DNA of 64,000 nt from Echinococcus granulosus (GCF_000524195.1 NW_020170408.1:306444-370443); one strand, 5' to 3'. Positions 50,429 through 63,085 are shown, counted from the first letter of the stretch. Notes: generated by a model from the sequence alone, not told the origin. A program made the numbers and translations.

Positions 50429-53400
50429 ATGCACGTTGTTTTGATGGTGGCTGAAAAGCCATCTCTGGCCGAAGCTCTGGCTAAAATTATGTCACATGGT
50501 AGTCACACATCTCGCAGAGGTAGTAGTGGTGCCTGCAGTATCCACGAGTGGAATGGAACATTTCGTGGGGGCCCGGTTCGTTTCAAAATGACCTCAGTGT
50601 GCGGTCACGTCATGACTCTAGACTTTGTTGGTCGTTTTAATAACTGGGATGTTGTTGATCCGGTTAGTCTCATCTTCTCTCCTAATCTTTCTTATGTAGG
50701 TTGAATTATTTTCCGCGAAGATTGAGAAAAAAGAGGCAAATCCAAAACTGAAGATGGTAAATTTTCTTCAAAAAGAAGCAAAGGGAGCTTCTTCTCTCAT
50801 TCTTTGGCTGGACTGTGACAAAGAGGGTGAGAATATCTGCTTTGAAGTGATTGAAGCCGTGACTCCAGTTATGGGTCCACAGGTCCGTCCTTGATTCTCT
50901 TACCGGTCTTTTCCGGTCTTTCCAGTAACTTCAAGCCTTTTTATTTTACCAATAGGCACAGATTTACCGGGCTCATTTCACCGCAGTCACGGATCACGAG
51001 GTCCAAGTAGCTATGAAAAATCTCCGTCAACCAAATAAAAACGAGGCGTTGTCTGTGGACGCTAGACAAGAGACGGACCTGCGAATCGGATGTGCTTTTA
51101 CGCGTTTTCAAACCAAGTTCTTTCAGGTGAAAAAGCGTGTATTGAATTTAAATCCCACTTGTTTACTCTTATTACACTGCTGTGATGAGTAATTCGGGGT
51201 CAAAAATTGACTGCCCTACAAAGGGGTATAAATTGCCAGGTGTGGAAGAAAATTATTGCCGTTTTGATATAGCTCTTTGAACTGTCTCGTAACTTGTATA
51301 GGCGTATGTAATGGATGTTCTTTACATGCAATGTAAGTTGCATATTTGTACAATTCTCTCCATACAGTCCTCTTTATTTGTGCCTTCTACTTTTCCTCTT
51401 TGGAGTTTGTTCACGAAGCTGCATGATCCAATTGTCATATCTGTTGCGAGTGTTTGTTGAGGGAACGGTATGCGGTAGCGGAGCGTACCTACCTACTGCT
51501 TGCATTAGCACTAGATAGTTATCATTTTAATACTTACTTTTATATGCGTTACAGAAAAATATGGTGCACTTTAGATTGTTTCCTGACTGAATGACCTGTG
51601 ATGAGGGATGAGTTTTGCATTGCGACACTAACTGATTGAACACATCACTGATTATCTTCAAATGATCTGTCTAATCACTTGGCCAGCCTTTTGTTCTGTT
51701 TGAATTTACCGTGCAGTCACCTTTGTGTTCTCGATCTATCTAGACAAACCCATTCACCTATCTCTAGGCCTATCTACCTACACATCCATGTATTCTGGTT
51801 GCCCTCATGTTTTGTGATTTTAGGCAGCTGTCTACGCTCTGACTACTGCATTTAATCATCCCTAGTATTCCCTATTTAGTTTGACGAAGCTCCGGCTTTA
51901 ACATCTGCCCTGTTTCTCACTTGCTAACCTACTCAATGCCTCGGATTGATAAAACGCTCCTTTGGTCCGCACTTCGTTATTCCACTTTTTTCCTTATTCA
52001 GGGCAAATACGGCGATTTGAATAGTCGTCTTGTCTCCTTCGGTCCTTGTCAGACCCCGACTTTGGGCTTCTGCGTCAAACGCCACGACCGCATTCAGTCT
52101 TTCAAGCCTGAACCCTTCTGGCGACTTACTGCTTCGGTTAGTTGGGGGTTATACTACTTAAGGAGTCTATGCGAAGTAATATTTCTCCTATAATAACCCT
52201 ATCGTAGAATGTCGGTTGAATCTGATCTATGTGCTTTGAGCGTGTTCGCTTTACCAGGCCAGTTTATCTTGTTCCCAAAGCTGTCGAATATTTTCGGCAA
52301 ATTTGTTGTAATGCATTTGGTGTGTTATATGCGCAGGTGGGACCGGCCATTTGAAAAATACTATGCTATTGTTTCTGTCTCCGTTTAAATTGCTTCTCGA
52401 CTGACTCATTTGCCTGTGATGTGAGGTAACTTTTATTCTGCAACGTGAAGCGAACGTTCATGTCTTTGGTCCGCTTTAAGCGATTCACTTACTGCTCACT
52501 CCACAGTTGGGTGTTTGTAAGCGTTTGCGGCGTATATTGTAGGCCGAATTGGTTATCTACTAAGAGCCAGATAATCTTTGTATGCCATCTAGCACAACTC
52601 GAAAGCTTGTAGTAAAGGATGATTCTTTGAAATTGATAGGATCAGTCCGTCAATCAGAAGGCAAGACAACGCCAAACTTTTGCGTGGGGAGATGTGCACT
52701 TTAGTTAGTGTGGAGAGGACGTATTGGCTCTCGCCCATCTTATCCTCTATGGTTTCCTGAAGTAAATTTCCATGCTGGAAGTGCTGACACATTGTTTTGG
52801 CACAGGCATTAGACATTAAAAGGATCATGCCTGCGAAATGGAATTGGAAGTTGGACAGAAGAAATGTAATCGGAACCGGGGGTGGGCTGAGCTCAGGTTT
52901 ATTCTAGATCTTTAGTGACAAGTCGCTGTATGACAGTGGAATGCGTATTCAGCTTGCTCTTGTCGCCTTGAGATAGGGGCCTTGACTACAAGGGTGATCT
53001 CGTCAATGGACTCATTTGAAGAATTATTCCAAAGGCATTAATTTTAATTTAGAATGAATTCCTCAAACATTTCCGATTGCTTCATGATTTGGAATGAATG
53101 CATTCACTTCCGAAGCCGTTGCGTTAAACCAAATTGTGGTCTACCTCTCTGTCTGTCGGTTTGTGTAATATGATACTTGGCCGACGTTTATGATTACTTG
53201 TCTGCAACAAAGTTTTGCGTCATATATTGGACGTCTGATGAGGCTTTTTCAGGGGAATGTTGAGACATTTTGCAAAAGTGGATTTCTCTGGCTTTTGTCT
53301 TATTGGAAAGGGATTATGAATCGTTGATGTTTTATTAAGCTTCTAATCACAACCTCGCCTGGTTACCATGTAGAAGGTGTGAATCTGTTTGTTTCCTTTT

Positions 53401-56400
53401 TTTTAAAAAACGTCTATTTGAATCTCATTTAAACGTCTGGACAATTTTCTCTTGCTCCTTAAGCGCAAGCAGTTTCTATTGCTCCTCTAGTATGTTGTCA
53501 TATCATATACCTCCCCTTTTTCCCTAAGAGGGGATTAGGCACTTTCCTCTGTGATGCAAAAGACAATAGGTTAAGATTTGGGAACAAGTGCCTTTGCTCT
53601 AGCACCCCTCTGTCAGGTGCTTGGGCAGCCGCACTTTATTAATCTCGGAACATAGGTGTGTTGACTTGCTATTCTTTCGTGGCAAATAATTTTCAACCTT
53701 CTAATTCTCAGGTAGTGGTTAACGAGCAGGGCGACCGGCTTCCCTTGACGTGGAATCGTGATCGGTTGTTTGACAAGGAGGCTGCAACCGTTTTCCTCAA
53801 TGCTGTCTCTGGTGCTGACAAGGCCCTGTGAGTCATCACTGGGTTTTTATTTTCTTTAATATTCAGCGACATCACCAGATAACAAAACTAGTTTTTTTTG
53901 GATTCCTTTTGTTTTCTTTAATCCCTCCCTCGTGCCCAGAGTGGTGGACGTGAATCGCAAGGTGAAGGTGAAACCGCGTCCCCAGGGTCTGAACACAGTG
54001 GAGATGTTACGGGTGGCCAGTGCCTCACTTGGCATAGGTCCTCACGCCGCCATGGCTATTGCAGAGCGGCTCTACACCTCCGGATTCATCAACTATCCTC
54101 GTACCGAGTCAACCGCCTACCCGCCCTCCATGGATTTGAAGGCGCTGCTGCGACAGCACGTACGTCTCCCTTTCCTCAACCGCTGACTTCATTACTGCCC
54201 ATTGGATGAAGCTCAAAACGTCGGAAGTCTAGAAGTGGTTTGTGGCATTTAATTACAGCATCAGTGACGCCCTCGTCCATTTTATTAAGTCCAAAGTTAC
54301 GTCGTAGGACTTCAACGGCTAACGAATTTAGCATTATTGGACCTATAGATCATCTGTCCACTCAGATCCTGAGCCTCTGTGGTGCATGGGCAACCAAAGA
54401 AATATCAAGCTACATTCTTTATTAGGTCTCATTAAAATACCCTCTCCTTGAGTCGTCCCTTCTCTCCCCCTCTCCTTCATCTCCAGACGAACCACCCAAA
54501 ATGGGGTGACGTGGTGAGCGATCTTCTAAAGTCGGGCTATCATAACCCCCGCGCCGGTCACAACGCCGGCGACCACCCGCCTATTGCACCGATGCGATGC
54601 ACCACAGAGCTCTCTGGCGATGCCGGCCGTCTCTACGAGTACGTGGCTCAGCACTTTATAGCTACGGTAAGTCGGCTTGCCTTTTTGGTTTTTTGTTTTT
54701 CACCCAAGCGGTTACACAGATGTACGGAAAGCGTTGGCTTGAACCGAGCGGACGCAGGTGCGAGTGAAAAGTGATGATAGAATGGGATCAGTTTTTTCTG
54801 GCAGTAAACTTGTAGTTCTTCCTCAATCACTTCTGAACTTGTTGTTACAGGCTCATTCTAGGTTATCATCAGCTTTAGGCCCCTTCTTGATTTGACTCAG
54901 ACGTCACTGGACTTACGCACTTCTTTTAAAAGGTATTCCAATTATTTGCGCTCTCTTTTTAGCTCATGCCTGACTGCAAGTACGAAACCACTACTGTGGT
55001 GTTGAGTATTGGTGAGGAAAAATTCATCACTCGCGCCTCTCGTGTCCTTGAGCCCGGTTATACACGTATCTTTACGTGGCAGGCCATTGGGCGTGACATT
55101 GACGACGGCGACGGTCCCGATGTGACTTTGGCAGCCGCACTTACCACTCCAGGCTCGAGTTTACCACTGGGAGAGAAACCGCGTCTTGTGGAGGGTCAGA
55201 CGAGCCCTCCGGGGTACCTCACAGAAGCAGATCTCATCACGGCCATGGAGAGACATGGAATTGGAACAGATGCCTCCATCCCGGTGCATATTGAAAACAT
55301 TGTGGAGAGGGCCTATGTCGAGGTATGCGTGTGCCATCTATTGTTGCTTTCGAATGCTTGCAAGGTACTTAGGTATCGTCGTCTCAGTCTTCGATTATGG
55401 GGGTTTGTGCGGATCCTAATCATCCCCTCTCCTTTGCTTACAGATTCTTCCCGGTCGTCGTTTGAAGCCGACCCCTTTGGGTGTGGTTCTGGTCCATGGC
55501 TACCACTCCATCGATGCGGAACTCGTCCTACCCCACATGCGTCGTGCTGTTGAGGAGCAGCTCAATCGTATCGCCACTGGTGAAGCTGACTTTCACCGTG
55601 TCCTCCAATTCGTCCTTGCCATCTTCGCCACCAAATACCGTTACTTCGTAGAACACATCGCTTCAATGGACCAACTGTTTGAGGTCTCTTTCTCCAGTCT
55701 GGCAGAATGTGGTCGGCCCCTCACGCGATGTGGAAAGTGCCGACGCTATCTGAAGCTGGTGGATTCGAAACCACAGCGCCTGCATTGTCCGGTGTGTTCC
55801 GACACCTATGCGGTGCCGCAGAATGGATCGATTCGACCATATAAGGAGACTAAGTGCCCATTGGATGATTTTGAACTGGTGCTGTGGACACAGGGCGCCA
55901 AGGGAAAGGTAATGGTTCGGTGTTAGAATCTGCTATCAAAGAGCTACTCTCCTTGAAGCCATACTTTCTCTCGGACTAACCTACAGAGCATGGTCTTCTG
56001 TCCCTACTGCTACATCAATCCACCCTTTCCGGGGCAACGGAGGAACACGGGGTGTGCAAATTGTCTCCATCCCACTTGCACCTTTTCGCTGGCTGTGAAT
56101 GGTGTGGACGCTTGCACAGAGTGTTCCCAGGGAACGCTTGTGTTAGACGACGCGCATGCGCCCAAATTCCGCCTCTGTTGCAACCAGTAGGTGTTCATTA
56201 CTGCCTCAAGCATATCTGTGTTCACCTTGGGGTCCTTTTCCACTCCTTTGTTATTAATTAAACCTTATCAACATTTTTGATGCTTCATTCATGTAGGTGC
56301 GATGCCATTATCCTCTTCTCCGAAGCAGTCAAATCTGCTTCTGTCCGACAGGCGACCTGCGAGGAGTGTACGGCTCGGCATCTTTCCCTCCAAATTGATA

Positions 56401-56936
56401 CAGTAAGCCATTCTTTTTCTTCTCCAACTTTTTTGGATTCATTCGTTGATGTCTGTAGTTTCAAACAACAACAAAACATCCAGGGTGCTGTTTAAGTAGA
56501 GATGTCTAACCTTGCCTTCACCAATTGGGAAGGAGTGAGACCTAATTCGCTGTTAAGGAACCAATCTGCAGTTACCACCCATAGCCCAATCTTATTGCAG
56601 AGAAGTGACCAATCTGGCATCGCGAGGATTGAGCGGCCGATTATTCCTGATGGTCGCATTGGTGACATCACTGAAAGAGCCTCCAATTTCATTAACGCCT
56701 TTTCTTTCCACTCCCCACAGAGTAAGTTGAAGTCAGGTGATTCATCGATACCCGCCAAATTCACCGGCTGCGTGTTCTGCTCCGATGAGATGTGCAAACT
56801 GCTTTCTGCTCGTAAAGCAGCTAACCCCACCGCCACTGCTTCAAACACCACTTCCAATGGTCGTGGTGGCGCCTCACGGGGCAGGGGATCGCGAGGTAGT
56901 AGAAGGGGTGAAAGAGGTGGTAGAGGTCGCCGATGA
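50429..56936 (+). CDS. TOP3B: DNA topoisomerase 3-beta (TOP3B)
   Basis: TOP3B is a type IA topoisomerase acting on DNA and mRNA, in animals with TDRD3. Exons: 50429-50662, 50700-50882, 50956-51126, 52002-52136, 53712-53827, 53940-54159, 54487-54666, 54963-55322, 55444-55908, 55987-56186, 56297-56402 and 56721-56936. They give 861 residues (human 862). The Toprim domain shows [15 protein letters not shown] and the acidic [10 protein letters not shown]. The catalytic tyrosine is in [10 protein letters not shown], about residue 332 (human 336). [11 protein letters not shown] and LVLVHGY-type motifs follow. The C-terminal third has many CxxC pairs (CGKC, CPVC, CPYC, CTEC, CEEC, CVFC). It ends in an Arg/Gly-rich tail ([13 protein letters not shown]), the RNA-binding RGG box of TOP3B. 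All phases agree and every catalytic motif is intact. Confidence 0.97.
52137..53711 (+). other. Large TOP3B intron, contains one dispersed repeat
   Basis: The longest TOP3B intron, 1.6 kb, with GTTAGT donor and TTCTCAG acceptor. It carries the inverted repeat copy at 52613-52690. The 875-bp intron at 51127-52001 is likewise free of recognisable features. Confidence 0.55.
52613..52690 (-). repeat. Dispersed repeat, copy B (inverted relative to copy A)
   Basis: Reverse complement matches 47528-47606, with the shared core GTCTTGCCTTCTGAT and flanking CCACGCA and CGGACTG. It sits in a TOP3B intron, 5 kb from copy A. Confidence 0.6.
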
Positions 56937-58357
56937 ATCTCCTTCCCCCTCTCCTTCTCCTTGCCATCTTACTTACTTCTTCTGTACATTTGTGCTTTAA
57001 TGTATTGCGTAGCTTTCAATTGGTTTCGACAGGAAGGTCATTTGGGTACTGGTACTTGAACTTACAGGGCTCACTAAAATCAACTGGGTTAAACTTACCT
57101 ATTCATTGTCAAGATTCAAGGTGAATAATTCTAGGAACCACAGGTTCTTCTGTATATTTATTTCCAGCAAAACAAGGTTGTCTCTCCCGATATCACCACA
57201 CCTTTTGCGTTGAATTTGGCCTTCAGAGAGGTGGTCGTAGCAAATACTCCTGTATCACATCCCCAGCCCACCGTTGGAGTGACGCGTGCCTTGGAATTGT
57301 GGGTGTGGTGGCGAGTGTGCACTTTGTGTTGTAATTTAAAAGCCATTTATTATCACTGATCATCTATTTGACAGTTCCTCTAAGCGCTCATTCCATTATC
57401 TGTCACTAGTTTGTCATCTATGGTGGTCATTGCTCCAGTGGGTCCCACGATTTTTCCATTTTAGTTGATGCATACTTTTTCAAATCGCTGCGTCTTTGAC
57501 GTTCTTGAGGCGTTATTTCATTTTCACCTTAGTCAGTAGTCATGTGTCATCCTTTGATGCCAGGAAGGTTAAGAGGGGTCTTTCAGAATATGGCCTAGTG
57601 ACACCTTTTTCAATCGTACCTGTAAATGCTCTACGCATCTTCTGAGGTTCTCCGACCCAGTTGAACCTTCTTCATAGAGCCGCAGGCTTGAGTTACACCT
57701 GTCTAATTCAGTTGACACTTTTTGACATGTCCCGTGGAAGAAATAGTGAAGTAGATGCGAGTATGATAAAGAGTGCCTCGAGCCGATAGAATAACGCTTG
57801 CTTTTATTATACCAGCTCTTTAAACCACATCAATGCGCTGAGCTATAACAAGACCTCATGAACTTTTTTGGTCAACTAGTGATAGTCAGGTATTTCTACG
57901 TCCAACTTCAAATTCCAAAATCGTGAGCTTTGAACCCTTTTGGACTTCCAACTAGATGTTACTCCAACGGACGTGAGTGAGTAGGCAAACCAGTGAGAAG
58001 TATCTGTTCCTGAGTCCCTCAATAGTTTTACTCGACCGTATCTCTTTTTACCTGATTGGCCTTGAACTAATACCGACTATCGCCTCACCTAAAATGCATT
58101 GGAACGCGACCTCGGCCAATCAGAAAGGCGTTAGCAGAAGCGCAACTTCCGAAATGTTGGGAAAATAATCATGAACATGACAGTTTTGAAGAATATTGGA
58201 GCAAATTTCCAAGTTTGGTTATAATGGCAAACCAGCAATGTCAGAATGCAATTCATGTGAGCCCCAACTATGCAAAGGCCATTAAGCCTCCTAGGAAGAA
58301 TGACAGTAATAACTTCGAATTTTGAATAATTCAAGCGCCAAACATCGTAAATGTTTT
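56937..58357. other. Intergenic region downstream of TOP3B
   Basis: 1.4 kb between convergent genes. It contains the TOP3B 3' UTR at the left and the 3' UTR of the lectin-like gene at the right. I see no supported gene. Confidence 0.5.
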
Positions 58358-59044
58358 TTACCAGCCACACAGCTTTTTAGTAGTTACCACCTTTGGAACA
58401 AGCTCTTCGGGCACTCGGGTTGCTGCCACCTGCTCGAAACCAAAGGGACACCTATCGTGGTCTCCCTCATGCGCGCAGATAAATCCACCCTTCACGTAGC
58501 CCGGCGCTGCACTCAGAATGAACACATCCGGCGCCTCGAATTCCATGTTGACATTAAGCAGCAGAACGGGCCAGAAGGATCCATCCTCCGCGCTCTTGTT
58601 GGCTGCAAGAACAGGTGGAGGTTTGTGGAACACCACATCATTATTTGTGAAGCTCCTGGCGGCTCCACTCTCCACGTGGCTGGAAGGTGATGCAGTCCAC
58701 TTGCAGGATGTGTTCTGAGGCCTACAACTAGCATCCTCCAGATGACCATCAATCCAAAAGAAGTTGTTCAAATTCATGTAGTGAAAGGCTATCGCCTGGT
58801 CAACTATGGCTCTCAGAGGTTCCACATCTCCATCGCTTAGCCAGGCTAATCTTCCTTGAGGATAGAAGGTGGAGCACATCTCCACAGCCTTGGAGTGGCT
58901 CACTTCGACGGAGGCGAATATGGCATAGATGAAGCGCCCACTCGTGCCCTCAAACTCGGGACCGTTGGGGTTGAAAATCTCCCGACCACTTGCCCAAATA
59001 AACAATACTAAGGCAAATACTATAGCCGCTTCAAATTTCCGCAT
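58358..59044 (-). CDS. Secreted C-type-lectin-like protein
   Basis: A single-exon gene of 228 residues. The likely start at 59044 (MRKFEAAIVFALVLFIWASG) gives a typical signal peptide; an in-frame start 24 codons upstream is less likely because it would bury the signal. The mature part has the order of a C-type lectin fold: a first Cys (VEMCSTFYPQGRLAWLS), a hydrophobic FFWIDGHLED core like the family WIGL motif, Cys-containing ASCRPQNTSCKW, and a closing GGFICAHEGD like the CxCE end of the domain. Classical calcium-binding EPN/QPD and WND motifs are not evident, so sugar binding is uncertain. NTS and NKS glycosylation sequons are present. A role at the host or tissue surface is possible but unproven. 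Confidence 0.55.
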   Translation of the reverse strand: MRKFEAAIVFALVLFIWASGREIFNPNGPEFEGTSGRFIYAIFASVEVSHSKAVEMCSTFYPQGRLAWLSDGDVEPLRAIVDQAIAFHYMNLNNFFWIDGHLEDASCRPQNTSCKWTASPSSHVESGAARSFTNNDVVFHKPPPVLAANKSAEDGSFWPVLLLNVNMEFEAPDVFILSAAPGYVKGGFICAHEGDHDRCPFGFEQVAATRVPEELVPKVVTTKKLCGW

Positions 59045-59352
59045 TTTTCGTCTTTTTTCCACATAAAAATCGATATTATAATCAACCTTTTTAATTAAAT
59101 AATAAGTGACCTTCATTGATTAGGTGGAACAAAGTTGCGCGCGATTTAGTTTCCTGACCACATTATCCTTCGGTTTAAGGCACAAATAGTGTGGAAATCT
59201 TAAAACCTGACACAAGACCAACTTCTTCCCACTTTCCGTTTGATGGAATGGAGAGGGTGCGGGGGTGGGACAAACCAGAAGGCCAGCAAGGCATTAACTC
59301 AAAAATCTTATTCACCTATGTACACTTTGCCTAGGGGGAGTGAGCAACCGGA

Positions 59353-59637
59353 CTAGGGGAGGAATTTACAAAGGAAGAATTGTTGAACGAGGATCCAGCC
59401 TCCAATGACTAGTACGGCGGAGATCAAGTACGTGAGGAGTTGGTACACCCTCATCATTATTTTGCATAGGGAGAAACTCCCATGTGATGTAGTGCTCCGC
59501 ACCGCTGCCGTGTTTTCCCCTCTGTTCTCTCTGCGTGATGGACGTGATGGCCTTGACCTCTTTGGCGTGGAAGTGCAAATGGGGGTTGCATTGATAATCT
59601 GAGATCGGCTTCTAGATCGAGTCATATACGGTGCCAT
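59353..59637 (-). CDS. Small protein with C-terminal membrane anchor, unknown function
   Basis: A 94-residue open frame starting MAPYMTRSRSRSQ. The first 55 residues are rich in Arg, Ser and Thr and should be disordered. Residues ~65-90 form one hydrophobic helix (LLTYLISAVLVIGGWILVQQF) followed by a short tail FLCKFLP. This fits a tail-anchored or single-pass peptide. Small muscle calcium-pump regulators such as sarcolipin have a comparable helix, but the likeness is too weak to name it. It lies 308 bp upstream of the lectin-like gene on the same strand. It could be a chance ORF. Confidence 0.4.
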   Translation of the reverse strand: MAPYMTRSRSRSQIINATPICTSTPKRSRPSRPSRRENRGENTAAVRSTTSHGSFSLCKIMMRVYQLLTYLISAVLVIGGWILVQQFFLCKFLP

Positions 59638-60770
59638 TGTGGGGCCAGTGTAGGTGCGATGGGTGCAAGTGGTCGTGTGTGGAAGTCACGTGGCAGCTAT
59701 CGATTTTCGCGTGTTTAAATAGTCTAGCGTTGAAAGTGAAATGGGCGGGTGATAAAAAAGGTTGAGGAGTATCAGGAGGGTGGCTTCTCAAGAATATGCC
59801 ATACTAGTTGGGGATATTAGCTGTTTGGTTACAGTACGCAAGGGTGACAGTCAAACTCCCATGCGAAGTGGGTTCCACAAGTATTGTGGGTACTAGGAGT
59901 TTGTTAAGATTTTCAGATTTGTTTGATAAAACTAGGTGTGATCAAGAGCGCTCGATGGCCTACTTGTTTAGATGCAACCATATAGAGACTTGTGAGAGGT
60001 TTTTTGGCAAATCTCACAATTTCTGGTTAGTAGGGATGATTTAGGAGTTAAACCTTTTCTAATTAATGTTACTTTTTAAATACGACAATATAAGAGGGTA
60101 CACAACTTAGCATCACTAAAATTTTATGCTATAACAACTTGAAACAAAGTTTTCGAGTTGACAAATCCCATTTGACTTCCCAGCAAAAAAGGTACAAAAC
60201 CAAAAAAACTAATTGGTCTATTTTTAACGCAAATAAATTGGCTTTACTGACATAGTGCAAGTCCTTGGGAGAAACATACCTTTAAGTAGGGTAAAATTAG
60301 TTTTATCACATCGACCCAAAAATTCTATACACAAGGTTTTTCTAGGCTATGCATTTATTGGTCCGCAACTATGAATTGGCTTAAGTTTGGAGCTGGCGCT
60401 GCTGTCGACAACCGGAAGTAATTTAGGGTACAGTTTCCCCTCAAATTGCTGCCTTCCTTATAACATCAGTCCGGAACTGAGTCTAAATCTGTGAATTCCG
60501 TTCCAGCAAACTTTGATATGGACTTTGCTCGTTGTTAGCTTGGTTCATTTGGCCTCCTCATTTCTCTTTTGTATTTTTATTTTATGTAATTGGACTGGGA
60601 CTGATTCTTGGTGAATTGATTTTGCCTTATATGTAGCTTTTCTTAATCTATGGTTAGATTTGAATTGATTTCACCTGTACGAGTTTTCGGCGTTGTGGTG
60701 TTGAGGTTGTATTTCACCTAGAACGCCTTTGTTTTTGATTTTTGTTTAACTTTTTGTTTTTCTTTTGCAG
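59638..60770. other. Intergenic, no features seen
   Basis: About 1.1 kb, AT-rich in its right half, between the small membrane protein and the CUB-like gene. It may contain promoters for both. I see no supported gene. Confidence 0.45.
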
Positions 60771-63085
60771 AACCGGCTTTAAATGTTTTGGTAAGTGTCC
60801 CATACTTCTATATATTATGGTTTTAGGTTGTTTCCAACCCTTTTATTTTTCCTACCTCCACCCATCGATTCAAGAACGGAGCTTAGTAAGCATTCCCCTC
60901 TTCTTTATTCCCTCTTGCTTTTTTATTTAGTCGACGCGTTGGAATGTTTCCAGAGTCCCAGAAATCCCATTCGTTTCGACAGCGTTGTTCTTTTTGGTCG
61001 TAACATCCGTGGAAGCACCAAGTGCTTTCTTGATTCCGTCTACACTAACTACTACTTAAGTGTGCGGATCAACAAACTGGATCTGAAGGGGAACTGCCCT
61101 AGCTTTTCTATTTCGGAGTACTCCACTCTGAGGCTCAATGAGATTCCTGAATCGGAAAACTTCCCTTCTCTCAATGTTTACCAACCCAGTGATGATAATC
61201 AACTAGTAAGTCGCCCGTTGATTCACATATTTCTGATCTTATTCCATGTGCATTCTTTTACTGTTAATATGCTTCACCGGTTTTATTTCCGTGAATAAAG
61301 TTTCGTTTTGCATAACTAAAATCAAGCATTTTTTTCCATTTTCTTAAGTATTTGAAGGTGCCTAAATGGTTGATGGAATTGTTGATTTGTTTGCTAACTA
61401 GCATAAAATAATGAAATGGAATCAAGAGGAGCAGTTTATGGGAAAGGTGCCAATTTTGGAGCAGGAGAAATTTTGCCAGATTTTAACACTTTACTCTCTT
61501 AGCGGCCCGTCAAAATTTTTAATGTCGCTGAATCGTTTTTTTTTTGACCGTCATAGTCAGATTTTTTGATTAGGCATGTTTCATACGCTGAATGTGATGG
61601 TGAGATGGGGGACTGATTTATGGTTATATTCGAAACGACTACACTGCTCACCTGGCTTATAGCTTTGCGTCTGAGTATCCTATCACCGCTCCGCATCGTG
61701 CTTGAAGTCTTCTCTGCGAATAACTGTCTGCTGTGTTTACGCCTTTTTTGCGCCATATCTAATCGCTACCGTCTACCACCTTTTTAACCGTGTCTGGTTT
61801 AGAGTGGTCCGCGGTGTGGTTGCTGACGTTTACCGCTACACATAGTGCTCCTGTGTTTGCAGCTCACTTAAGACTTGTGAGGTTAGATGTCTTGGTCCAA
61901 CCTGATTGTCGCGCACACCATTTACTGCCTGCGGCTTTGGCTTCTGGAGTAGTAGTAGTTCTAAGGGTGATAGAATTCTACAAAATTTGACAACTAAAAT
62001 TTTCACTGTCAGATCGGTCTGTGATTCTTGCTTGTTAAGTAAGGTTTATACTTGCTACCTCTCAAACCGATTAACAGCGGTAATTATCAACTTACTAATT
62101 GTGTGCTACTACCGGTGTTTGATATAATGATAGTAGGCAATTCGGCACGCTTAAAAGTATTCCAAACTCCCAGTCAGGGTGTGGAGAAATCACCCCCTTT
62201 TTCTTAAAGGGGTGGATTAACTGCAATCTTGGCTTTGTAATGTTTTTGCCTGCTGAAACTGCTGTCTGCCCTTTTAAATGCCATTGAACTTGACTGGTTG
62301 TCTAGATGACTAAGCCAGACGATATCTCAGATCTCAGTTACGAATTCAGGGAAGCCGTGTTGCTATGGCTTACTTATTTGTCCATTTATTTGGCCTGAGA
62401 AACTGGACTCAAACAGAGCGAAATAGTGCTTTTGTTCAGTGAAACTTTCTGATCTTGACGCTCACTAGGTCAAGGCCATGTGTAACACCGGGAGTCAATT
62501 CCGTGTGGGGAGTTGTTGTAACCCAGGGTTTTCAATAGGCAAGACTGAGATACGGATGCCTTTATGTCGATAGTTATGAGTGGGCAAGAGGGTATAGCAT
62601 GGGCGTGCCGTACAGCCGACTGGCTTGTGGGGGCTGCCGAAGACACGCGGTGGTCCCTGCTGCGCATATTTAGCGGCATTTGATTGACCTTGACCTTATA
62701 ATGAGTGGTAGCACGCCTACAGTGGCCCTAGTAGTAATCACCAGTCGATCAGGAGGGGCTGGGCGAGAACGTGACCTCGGGAAGAGCCATGAAAGTGGGA
62801 GTCTCCAGACAATCTGTACTTTCCAGGTAGAAGGTAGCGCGAACAGAATGCACTGCTTGTGTCTAATGGTTGATAGAGAGATTCTTGCTTTTTGGTCTTG
62901 TCCCTTCCTAGTTCAAGGCTACGTGTAACACAGATGCCGGGTCCGTCAACACGGTAGTCCAGACCTCAATGCCGGGTCGGAAGTTGATGGTGCAGTTTGA
63001 TCCGGCCGATTTTGACAATACGAACAGCTTTGAGATTACCGTCACTCCATTCTGTAGGTTTGTGTTTGTTCGCTTTCAGTGGTGA
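60771..63085 (+). CDS. Possible CUB-like extracellular protein (partial gene model)
   Basis: Two exons are well framed: 60931-61205 (acceptor TTATTTAG, donor GTAAGT) and 62912-63053 (acceptor CCTAG, donor GTAGGT). They join in phase. The first reads VDALECFQSPRNPIRFD, then STKCFLDSVYTNYYLSVRI and STLRLNEIPESENF. The second reads FKATCNTDAGSVN, MPGRKLMVQFDPADF and FEITVTPF. Cysteine spacing, alternating beta-strand pattern and the late K-L-M-V-Q-F strand suggest a CUB domain, usual in secreted or membrane glycoproteins. A 20-bp microexon 60771-60790 fits the phase upstream. At the 3' end, either translation runs through to TGA at 63083 (adding CRFVFVRFQW) or splicing continues past 63053. No start codon or signal peptide was identified, so this is a fragment. 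Confidence 0.4.
61206..62911 (+). other. Intron of the CUB-like gene, with a partial exon-like duplicate
   Basis: A 1.7-kb intron. At 62466-62491 the bases TAGGTCAAGGCCATGTGTAAC resemble TAGTTCAAGGCTACGTGTAAC at the acceptor of the next exon (62909-62929). Nothing else was recognised. Confidence 0.4.

Noticed and set aside
63054..63079. 26-bp intron in the CUB-like gene followed by a hydrophobic exon
   Set aside because: The gap is shorter than any accepted intron here, and the downstream exon sequence is part of a non-coding repeat. Read-through to TGA or splicing beyond is equally likely.
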